Positions 27,520-34,656 of a stretch of 64,000 nucleotides of DNA are shown one piece after another. Positions within the stretch are counted from its first letter, which is position 1; each line of letters opens with the position of its first letter. The translations under genes were made by a program, and so were the position numbers. This stretch comes from CAIVVT01 sp052145115 (GTDB taxonomy: Bacteria > Acidobacteriota > Terriglobia > Bryobacterales > Bryobacteraceae): the NCBI GenBank assembly GCA_052145115.1, contig JBKQPG010000015.1, forward strand, positions 62,001 to 126,000, read 5' to 3'. The notes under the pieces were generated by a model. The model saw nothing but the letters and a program-made list of their open reading frames with translations, ran no database searches and was not told the origin of the DNA.

Positions 27520-28619
27520 TGGTGTTCCTCTGTCTCCTGGACTTGGCCCCGCCGCGCCGCCGCTTCCAGCTCCGCCATCCTCTTCTCCATCTGCCTCAAC
27601 AGGCGCAGCATCTCCGGCAGTTTCGGGAACGCCGTCACCGCGCGCCTCCAGATCGCCGCATCGAATGCCGGCGAGCCCGCCACCACCGTCCCCGCCGCCA
27701 CGTCCCCTCCCACGCCCCCCTGCGCGTACACGATCGCCCCTTCGTGGATCGTCAGGTGCCCCGACAGCCCCGCCTGCCCGGCCAGCAGAACGTTCTTCTC
27801 CAGCCTCGTGCTGCCCGCCAGCCCCGCCTGCGAGCAGATAATGTTGTCCTCGCCCACCTCGCACGCGTGCCCCACCTGCACCAGGCTGTCGATCTTGGCC
27901 CCGCGCCGCACCCGCGTCTCGCCCACCGTGGCCCGGTCGACGTTGCTGAGCGACTGGATCTCCACGTCGTCCTCGATGATCGTCGGCCCCGATTGCGGGA
28001 TCTTCTCGTGCGTTCCGTCCGCGCGCTTGGCGAACCCGAAACCGTCGCCGCCCACCACCACTCCGTTCTGTAGAATCACGCGCTCGCCGATCCGGCAATA
28101 CTCCCTCACGCTGGCCTGCGAGTGCGCCACGAAGTCGTCGCCGATCTCCGCGCCCTCGTAGATCGTTACGTGTGGATGCAGCACCGCGTTGCGCCCGATC
28201 CGCGCCCGCGGCCCGATCACTACATACGCCCCGATCGACGCATTTTCGCCGATCGTCGCGTCCGCCGCGATCACCGCCGTCGGATGAATCCCCGCCGCCG
28301 GCCGCGGCGCTTCGTAAAACAGCCCCACAGCCCGCGCGAAATCGAGGTACGGGTTGGCGGAAATCAGGCACGGCAGCGGCGCGTCTCCCCCCCAATGCCG
28401 GAGAATCTCTTCGTTGACGATGATCGCCCCGGCCTTCGTCTCCCGCACCCTCGGCGCGTACTTCAGATTGGCCAGAAACGTGATCTCCTCCGGCCCGGCC
28501 GTCTCCAGGCCGGCCACGCCGCGGATCTCCCTCTCGCCCGCGCTTCCGCCCTCCGCCCCGTCTGCCCCCGGAGCTCTTAACGCGCATCCCAGCTTCGCTG
28601 CGATCGTCCGCAGATTCAT
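27516..28619 (-). CDS. lpxD: UDP-3-O-acylglucosamine N-acyltransferase LpxD
   Basis: Third step of lipid A synthesis: transfers a hydroxyacyl chain from acyl-ACP to the 2-amino group of UDP-3-O-acylglucosamine. The 367-residue protein has the N-terminal uridine-binding domain (about 1-105), a left-handed beta helix of hexapeptide repeats (about 110-330) with the likely catalytic His251 (VQVGHACEVG) and the GGDGFGFA motif, and a C-terminal helix with a longer than usual charged tail. Its presence argues for a Gram-negative outer membrane with lipid A. It is the first gene of the seven-gene operon running down to 20689; lpxA and lpxC are not nearby. Confidence 0.95.
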   Translation of the reverse strand: MNLRTIAAKLGCALRAPGADGAEGGSAGEREIRGVAGLETAGPEEITFLANLKYAPRVRETKAGAIIVNEEILRHWGGDAPLPCLISANPYLDFARAVGLFYEAPRPAAGIHPTAVIAADATIGENASIGAYVVIGPRARIGRNAVLHPHVTIYEGAEIGDDFVAHSQASVREYCRIGERVILQNGVVVGGDGFGFAKRADGTHEKIPQSGPTIIEDDVEIQSLSNVDRATVGETRVRRGAKIDSLVQVGHACEVGEDNIICSQAGLAGSTRLEKNVLLAGQAGLSGHLTIHEGAIVYAQGGVGGDVAAGTVVAGSPAFDAAIWRRAVTAFPKLPEMLRLLRQMEKRMAELEAAARRGQVQETEEHQ

Positions 28620-28678
28620 GCCACCAGCCTAGCGCACCGGCCCGGCTGGGGCGCCACGCTAAAATAAAAGAGGATCTG

Positions 28679-31510
28679 ATGTCAAAATCGTTTCATCGGC
28701 CCGCCGCCATGGTGTGTGCCCTCTTGCTGGCGGCAGCGGGCCGGGCGCAGACCTCCTCCGCGCCGCCCCCCGCGGGCCTGTCCGCGCAGCATGGCGAACT
28801 GGAAGCCGCGGCCCAGGAATTCAAGCTCGCCACCGCCGCCCTCGGCCTCCGCGCCGACTCCCCCCGCAAGACCGCGAGCGGCGTCAAGCTCTCTTCCTAC
28901 CACGGCCGCCTCTACGAGAACTTCCGCAACGACTTCCTGGACGCCGTGCCCCATGAAATCGCCCAGAACGGCGGCACCAAGGGCCTCCTGCGCCGTAACC
29001 AGTATGGCTTCAACGTCTCCGGCCCCGTCTTTCTGCCTCACATTTACAACGGCGCGCGCCGCACCTTCTTCTCCCTCAACTTCGAGGGCGTGCAGGAGCA
29101 CATCGGCCGCTCCTACCTGCGCACCGTGCCTATCGCCGCCCAGCGCACCGGCGACTACTCCTCGGTCGTCGATGCCGGCGGCGCGCCGCTGCAGATCTAC
29201 GACCCCCTCACCACCCAGCCCAATCCCGGCTACGACTCCACCGAGCCCGTCACCACCTCCAACCTGCAGTACGACCGCGCCCCCTTTCCTAACAGCCTCA
29301 TCCCCGCCTCCCGGCTCGATCCCGTCGCCCAAAAGATCGTCTCCTATATCCCCCTGCCCAACACCGACGTCGGCCCCTACTTTCAGAACAACTACTTCGT
29401 GGTGTCCCCCGAGACCAACACCGCCAGCGGCATGATCGCCAAGATCGACCACAGTTTCGACGACCGGCGCCGCCTCAGCGTCAGCACTTCTTACACCAAC
29501 GGCTTCGATGCCGCCGCCCATTACATCGACAACGCCGCCGATCCCGGCGCCCCCGACCGCAACTATTCCAACCGCCGCGTCAGCGCCGAGTACGATCTCA
29601 CCCTCTCGCCCGGAAGCGTCAACGCCGCTACCGTCGACATGAGCACCAATGTCTCGTCCAACTCCTCCGCCGCCTTCGACCCCGCCACCGCGCTGGGTCT
29701 CGCCGGCCTCACCGCCCAGGTCTTCCCGCGCATCGGCTTCGGTTACCTGCCCGTCGGCCGCTATAGCCCCAATTCGCGCCTGGCCCGCAACTTCTTCACC
29801 TATGCCGATGCGCAATCCCTCAAGCTGGGCAGGCACAGCCTGCGCTTCTCCGGCCAGTTCCAGCGCCAGCAGGTCGATACGTTTCAGCCCTCTTCGCCCG
29901 CCGGAGATTTCTATACCTCCGCCGGGTACACCGACCTGCCCGGCATTGTCGACACCGGTTCGCAATTTGCCAGCCTTCTCCTCGGTGCCATCGATTCCGG
30001 TGACGTGAGCGATATCCTCTCGCCCAGCTATTTCCGCATCTCGAACTATGCCCTCGTCGCTACCGACACCTGGGAACCCGCTCCCGGCCTGACTTTCCAT
30101 TTCGCCTTGACGGTGGAAATGCAATCGCCGCGCATCGAGAAGTACGACCGCCAGTCGACCGTCGACCTCAATGCCATCAATCCCGCGGACGGCCTGCCCG
30201 GCGCGCTGATCTTCGCCGGCCTCAACGGCGCCCCCGCCGTGTTCCAGCCCTTCCTCGCCCGCGGCGACCCCTCCGTCTCCGTCGCCTGGAGTCCCGGCGC
30301 CAACCGCAAGAGCGTCATCCGCGCCAGTTATGCCCGCTTCTACCAGATGCCCCCGCTCTACGGCTCCCAATGGGGCACCCAGGGCTTCAACGGCGTGCAG
30401 ACCTTCACCGCGCCCGATTCCGAGCTGACCCCTGCTTTCTTCCTCGCCGGCGGCGTGCCGTCCCCCGGCCCGCTCCCCGACCTGAGCGCCGACGCCGCCT
30501 ACGGCACGAACGCCGCCATCTTCGACCGCTCCGGCACCACCGCCATGTACGAGTCCGCCGGCCTCTCCTACGAACGCGAAGTGCCCTTCCAGGTCGTTCT
30601 CTCCACCGGCCTCGGCACCGCCTGGGGCCATCACCTCTACGTCGGCAACTGGGCCGCCAATCCCAACGCCATTTCGCCCGACGCCCTGCAATACGGCGTG
30701 CTGCTCAACGACACCGCCTTCCGCAACTCCCTGCGTCCCTATCCGCAGTACCTCGACTTCGACGTCAACGGCCTGTGGCCCGCAGGCGACTACCGCCGCA
30801 ACAACGCCTGGTTGCGCGTCGAGAAGCGCGCCTCCGGCGGCCTCACCGTCAGCGCCACCTACGAGTTCTCGCGCCAATGGGACGACTACAGCGGCCCCTA
30901 TGGCAAGCAGGATTATTTCAACCCCCGCAACGAGTGGGCCCTGACCCCCTGGAACCCGCCCAATCGTCTCTCTCTGAACCTCAGCTACGACCTGCCCTTC
31001 GGCGCCGGCAAGCCCTTTCTCAACTTCCGCGACTGGCGCCGTCACCTCGTCGACGGCTGGTCGGTCAGTGACATCTCCATCGTCCAGGACGGCGGCCCCA
31101 TCGCCCTCGAGGCGCTTTTCAACAACACCGGCGGCGTCATCAACGCCTTGCGCGTCGACACCGTGCCCGGCGTCAATCCCAACCTGCCCGACCAAAGCCC
31201 GCAGTTGTGGTTCAACCCCGCCGCCTTCATCCAGCCGCCCGATTTCACCCTCGGTGACGCCTCGCGCACCATCTCGATCCTCAATCCCGGCATCCAGAAT
31301 CACGATCTTTCCCTGGCCAAGCGCTTCGCCCTCGACGCCGATCGCACGGTCGAGTTCACCGCCTCGGCTTTCGACTTTCTGAACCACGCCAACTGGAACA
31401 ACCCCGACCCGGTCATCGGTTCGCTCGCCTCGCCCAACACCGACGCCGGCCATATCATCGGTTCGCGCGGCGGGCGAGTCGTCCAGCTCGGCCTGCGGTT
31501 GAGCTTCTAG
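28679..31510 (+). CDS. Oar-like TonB-dependent receptor barrel lacking its N-terminal domains
   Basis: The 943-residue protein has a signal peptide (to about GRAQ, residue 24) and then enters almost directly the part of acidobacterial Oar-like receptors that follows the plug: YHGRLYENFRNDFLDA, RRNQYGFNVSGPVFLPHIYN, then TFFSLNFEG and TVPIAAQRTGDYS. The rest is an outer-membrane beta barrel ending in the aromatic LGLRLSF. Relatives usually reach about 1,100 residues because they carry a carboxypeptidase-like regulatory domain and a plug, which are absent here. The stop codon is the first three bases of a short repeat element. It is likely to be in the outer membrane, but TonB-driven transport is doubtful. 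Confidence 0.82.
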   Translation: MSKSFHRPAAMVCALLLAAAGRAQTSSAPPPAGLSAQHGELEAAAQEFKLATAALGLRADSPRKTASGVKLSSYHGRLYENFRNDFLDAVPHEIAQNGGTKGLLRRNQYGFNVSGPVFLPHIYNGARRTFFSLNFEGVQEHIGRSYLRTVPIAAQRTGDYSSVVDAGGAPLQIYDPLTTQPNPGYDSTEPVTTSNLQYDRAPFPNSLIPASRLDPVAQKIVSYIPLPNTDVGPYFQNNYFVVSPETNTASGMIAKIDHSFDDRRRLSVSTSYTNGFDAAAHYIDNAADPGAPDRNYSNRRVSAEYDLTLSPGSVNAATVDMSTNVSSNSSAAFDPATALGLAGLTAQVFPRIGFGYLPVGRYSPNSRLARNFFTYADAQSLKLGRHSLRFSGQFQRQQVDTFQPSSPAGDFYTSAGYTDLPGIVDTGSQFASLLLGAIDSGDVSDILSPSYFRISNYALVATDTWEPAPGLTFHFALTVEMQSPRIEKYDRQSTVDLNAINPADGLPGALIFAGLNGAPAVFQPFLARGDPSVSVAWSPGANRKSVIRASYARFYQMPPLYGSQWGTQGFNGVQTFTAPDSELTPAFFLAGGVPSPGPLPDLSADAAYGTNAAIFDRSGTTAMYESAGLSYEREVPFQVVLSTGLGTAWGHHLYVGNWAANPNAISPDALQYGVLLNDTAFRNSLRPYPQYLDFDVNGLWPAGDYRRNNAWLRVEKRASGGLTVSATYEFSRQWDDYSGPYGKQDYFNPRNEWALTPWNPPNRLSLNLSYDLPFGAGKPFLNFRDWRRHLVDGWSVSDISIVQDGGPIALEALFNNTGGVINALRVDTVPGVNPNLPDQSPQLWFNPAAFIQPPDFTLGDASRTISILNPGIQNHDLSLAKRFALDADRTVEFTASAFDFLNHANWNNPDPVIGSLASPNTDAGHIIGSRGGRVVQLGLRLSF

Positions 31511-31727
31511 GTCGGATGTTTCGCCACAATCGTAACGAGGTGTGATGAGCGGGCCCACAACAATCCGGAGATGCTGCCAGACGCACGACCGCGGCCGCCC
31601 GCGGGCGTGCTTGGGTGGCATGTCCAGGACTCTCGGCCGGGCGCAACGCACCCGAGCCGAGGCTGAAAAGAAGAGGCAGCGGCCCACTCGCGCGACGCAG
31701 TACATTTGTGGTGAAACTTGCGGGCTA
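31508..31727. repeat. 220-bp element with 20-bp imperfect terminal inverted repeats (copy 1)
   Basis: The left end TAGGTCGGATGTTTCGCCAC and the right end read on the other strand TAGCCCGCAAGTTTCACCAC agree at 15 of 20 positions. The ends match those of a second, shorter element at 57347-57425. The first three bases are the stop codon of the receptor gene. The interior has no convincing gene and is GC-rich. No transposase is present, so this is a MITE-like or REP-like non-autonomous repeat. Confidence 0.6.
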
Positions 31728-31741
31728 ACCCTGGGTTCCTG

Positions 31742-32686
31742 ATGCTGCGCCGGCAACTTCTCGGTCTGCTCACCGCCCTGGCGCTGCCGGCGGCCGACAA
31801 GACCGCTTCGCCCATCGGCCTGCGCTGCCGCGTCACCGCCTGGCTGGGCGATCCGCCGCTCGACCCCGCCACCCTCAAGGCCGCCGTCGAGGGCCGTGAC
31901 GCCACAATCGCCGCCGTTCGCGCTCCCGGCTCGCCGCTGCTGCTGCTCATCGTCCTCGACCTGACCGGTGACATGGCCCTGATCTCGCCCGCGCGCGATG
32001 CCCTCAAGACCTCGCTCCAGGATCTGCCCGAGAACGTCTGGGTCTCGCTGCTGCGCGCCCAGGACGGCCTGCGCGTTCTCACCGACCCCGGCCCCGGCCG
32101 CGCCGAGGCCATCGCCCGGCTCGATGTGCTGGAAACTACCGGCCGCGCCGGTCTGCTCGAAACCATCGAGCCCGCCGAGACCCTGTCTGAGCGCATCCTG
32201 CGCCGCGCGCCCATCCGCACCGCCGTCTTCTTCCTGACCGACTCGAGCATCTACAACTACCGCGAGGACTACACCAATCCGGTCGTCAACCCCAGCGACT
32301 CGCGCGACCTCAGCCGCCGTTTTCCCGATGCCCTGATCCGTGAAAAGGCCGCCAAGCTCGCCACGGCCCTCAACGTCTTCGACGTGCCGGTCTTCATCCA
32401 GCACCTCGCCTGGCTCCGCGACCCGCTCAACTCCGCCTACCAGACCGGCCTGCAGCAGATCGCCGACGCCACCGGCGGCTCCTCCGCCTTCAGCCGCGCC
32501 CCCGGCGATATCCCCGCTGACGTCGGCCAGATGATAAACAAGATCACAAGCCACTGGGCGGTCGACCTCGAGTTGCCCGCCGGCACTCCGCGGACCTTTA
32601 CCGTGCAACTCACTGCCACCGGCCGCGAAATTCAGTACCGCACCCGTTTCACCCTCGCCCCGCGCGGAAAGGAACCCAAATCATGA
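31742..32686 (+). CDS. Exported vWFA-like protein of the acidobacterial type
   Basis: The 314-residue protein has a signal peptide (MLRRQLLGLLTALALPAA) and a von Willebrand factor A-like domain (about residues 60-270), with strands LLLLIVLDLTGD and TAVFFLTDSS and the helix SAYQTGLQQIADATGGSSAF. The MIDAS metal site, normally DxSxS, reads DLTGD (73-77), so metal binding is doubtful. This type of exported vWFA-related protein is abundant in Acidobacteria and its role is unknown. I use the ATG at 31742, 14 bases after the repeat element; an in-frame TTG at 31718 inside that element is the alternative. It overlaps the next gene by 4 bases. Confidence 0.75.
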   Translation: MLRRQLLGLLTALALPAADKTASPIGLRCRVTAWLGDPPLDPATLKAAVEGRDATIAAVRAPGSPLLLLIVLDLTGDMALISPARDALKTSLQDLPENVWVSLLRAQDGLRVLTDPGPGRAEAIARLDVLETTGRAGLLETIEPAETLSERILRRAPIRTAVFFLTDSSIYNYREDYTNPVVNPSDSRDLSRRFPDALIREKAAKLATALNVFDVPVFIQHLAWLRDPLNSAYQTGLQQIADATGGSSAFSRAPGDIPADVGQMINKITSHWAVDLELPAGTPRTFTVQLTATGREIQYRTRFTLAPRGKEPKS

Positions 32687-33519
32687 CGCGTTGGCCTCGC
32701 CTCGCCATCTCGGTTGTGCCGCTGCTGGCGGCCGGCCTGTTTCTGATTTTGTGGATCGGCGCCCGCCGTGAATCCCGGCTCGCGGTCGCCGATCTGGCCC
32801 AGTCCCGCAAGGCGCACGCCGAGGCCGAGACCCGCATCCAGACCCTCGAGGCCCAGAACGCCGCCTTGCGCTCGCAGCTCGAATCCAGCGGCCTGCACCC
32901 CGCCCTGCCTCCGCCTCCGCTCCGCTCCAATGTCGGTTCGGCGGCCGTGGAAGCGGTGCGCGCACTGGCCCTTACCGAGCGTGAGTTGAGCGACACGAAG
33001 GCCGCCCTGCAGGCCTCTGAATCGCGCGTCCAGCAGCTCGAGGCCTCGATCGAACAACTGCAGTCCGACAACAAGCGCCTCGACGCGGCGGCCAATGAAG
33101 CGCGCGAGGAGATCGACCACCTGCGCCTGATGAACGAGACCGTCGAGGTCGAATTGAAATCCAAAACCGCCCGCGCCGAGGCCTCCGACCAGATGGCCAG
33201 CCGCGCCCAGGCCGACGCCGGGGAAATCCGCCAGCGCCTCAACCAGGTCGCTTCCACGCTGAACGAATTGAACGATATCGCCCGCCGCCGCGACAACTAT
33301 TTGAACAACCTGCTGCGCCGTTACCGCGACGCCAGCGAGCAGTTGCGCTCCCTCGCCGCGCGCCTCGACCGCTATCGCGACTCCTCCAGCGCCCCCAGTT
33401 TCTCCACCGACCTGCCGCGCTTCCAAAGCACGGTCCAGGCCGCCGAGGAAGACCTGCGCCAGGTCCAGACTCTCAACGCCCAGGCCCAACGCCTCGCCCA
33501 GCGCCTGCAGGCCAAATAG
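32683..33519 (+). CDS. Membrane-anchored coiled-coil protein
   Basis: The 278-residue product has one N-terminal span (about residues 8-26) and then an almost continuous heptad-rich coiled coil (about 30-220), for example LAQSRKAHAEAETRIQTLEA and ALQASESRVQQLEASIEQLQ, with a short break of Pro residues near 75-85. The C-terminal 50 residues form further helices. No family recognised. It overlaps the vWFA-like gene by ATGA, so the two proteins are probably made together and may interact. It ends convergent with the GAF-ANTAR gene. Confidence 0.75.
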   Translation: MTRWPRLAISVVPLLAAGLFLILWIGARRESRLAVADLAQSRKAHAEAETRIQTLEAQNAALRSQLESSGLHPALPPPPLRSNVGSAAVEAVRALALTERELSDTKAALQASESRVQQLEASIEQLQSDNKRLDAAANEAREEIDHLRLMNETVEVELKSKTARAEASDQMASRAQADAGEIRQRLNQVASTLNELNDIARRRDNYLNNLLRRYRDASEQLRSLAARLDRYRDSSSAPSFSTDLPRFQSTVQAAEEDLRQVQTLNAQAQRLAQRLQAK

Positions 33520-33572
33520 CGCCCCTATTGGCGCCCCGCTCATCTCTTGGAGAACACGGGGACTGACGTCCC
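33519..33572. terminator. Two short hairpins between convergent genes
   Basis: GCGCC/GGCGC (33519-33523 and 33530-33534) and GGGAC/GTCCC (33559-33563 and 33568-33572, 4-base loop) lie just after the coiled-coil gene. Each stem is only 5 bp and no T-tract follows, so termination is plausible but unproven. Confidence 0.3.
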
Positions 33573-33670
33573 GGTTCCGAGGCACAATCCCATTCATCCG
33601 CCCGCGGTCTCATCAAAGCCCGCGTGGATTGAGCCGTCCGTCCCTATGTGGAATGTGCGCCGGCGCGCCG

Positions 33671-34453
33671 CTAGTCGCCGTCGTCGTCCCGATCCACCGG
33701 CACGCCTTCGCTCGTTTTTCGCGACAGCTCCTCCGACAGGATGATCGCCTCGGCCAGGTCGCGCATCGGCCGCCGCAGCCGCCGGCTCTCGTTGCGCAGC
33801 CTTAGGTAGGCCTCTTCCTCCGTCACGTTGAACCGGTATTGCAGAATGCCCTTGGCGCGCTCCACCAGCTTGCGCGTCTCGAGCTGCCTCTTCATCTCCT
33901 GCGTCTCTTCCACCAGCCGCGCGTTCTCGTCCACCAGCTTGGCGCGCCCCATCGCCCCGCCCATCTGCTCCCCGATGAACGTCAGCAGCGACACCTCCTC
34001 GACCGTATGCTCGTGCTTCTCGCGATGGTGCACGTTGATCACGCCGATCACCTCGCCGCCGCTCAGCAGCGGCACCGAGCAGAACGCCTCGTAGGTGTCC
34101 TCCACCAGCGGATCGAAGCGCTTGAACCGGTAATCCGCCGCCGCATTCGAGCTCAGGGCCACCACCGATTTGTGTTCCACCACCCAGCCCGTCACGCCCT
34201 CGCCCATCTGCATACTCAGCCGCCCCACCTGACCCGCGTGCGGCACCTGCGACGCCCGCAGCACGATCTCGTTCGTCTCCTGGTCGATCAGATACACCAG
34301 GCACGCATCGCAGTCCGTTGCCTGCACCGTCAGGCCGACAATTTCGCCCAGCATCTCGTCCACGCTCCGCTCGGAGCTGACGATGCTGCTGATCTTGTGG
34401 AGAATCGCAACTTGGCTGGTTTTCGGTTCGCTGGACATAGTGCTCGCCGCCAT
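33671..34453 (-). CDS. GAF-ANTAR regulator (RNA-binding antiterminator type)
   Basis: The 260-residue protein has a GAF sensor domain (about residues 15-165, with MGEGVTGWVVEHK and SVPLLSGGEVIGVINVHH), a helical linker (to about 195) and an ANTAR domain (about 190-250, LVERAKGILQYRFNVTEEEA then LRLRNESRRLRRPMRDLAEA). ANTAR domains bind paired stem-loops in mRNA leaders and prevent termination. The GAF domain may sense a small ligand. The start at 34453 has GGAAG just upstream; earlier in-frame starts lack a site. No ANTAR target hairpin pair is obvious beside it, so it probably acts elsewhere. Confidence 0.88.
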   Translation of the reverse strand: MAASTMSSEPKTSQVAILHKISSIVSSERSVDEMLGEIVGLTVQATDCDACLVYLIDQETNEIVLRASQVPHAGQVGRLSMQMGEGVTGWVVEHKSVVALSSNAAADYRFKRFDPLVEDTYEAFCSVPLLSGGEVIGVINVHHREKHEHTVEEVSLLTFIGEQMGGAMGRAKLVDENARLVEETQEMKRQLETRKLVERAKGILQYRFNVTEEEAYLRLRNESRRLRRPMRDLAEAIILSEELSRKTSEGVPVDRDDDGD

Positions 34454-34656
34454 ACTGCTTCCGACCTGTAGAATAGGGCCGTCCCGCAAGCCCTGCAATC
34501 GAAACTTTCTATCGCCCCCATTCCCCCCGCCGCGCTCTCATTCCGCAGGACTTACCCGGCTCTGGACAGAGCCCTGTCGCACGCTCCAGTTTCGCCTCTC
34601 ACTCCCCGCCCCGCTGCTTGTCAGCGCCCGGCCGAACCCTGCTCCTCGCGCCCGCC

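Noticed and set aside
28682..32608. A minus-strand frame of about 1,300 codons opposite the receptor and vWFA genes
   Set aside because: The translation is low-complexity Gly/Ala/Glu without domains, and the + strand encodes recognisable proteins. It is a composition artefact.
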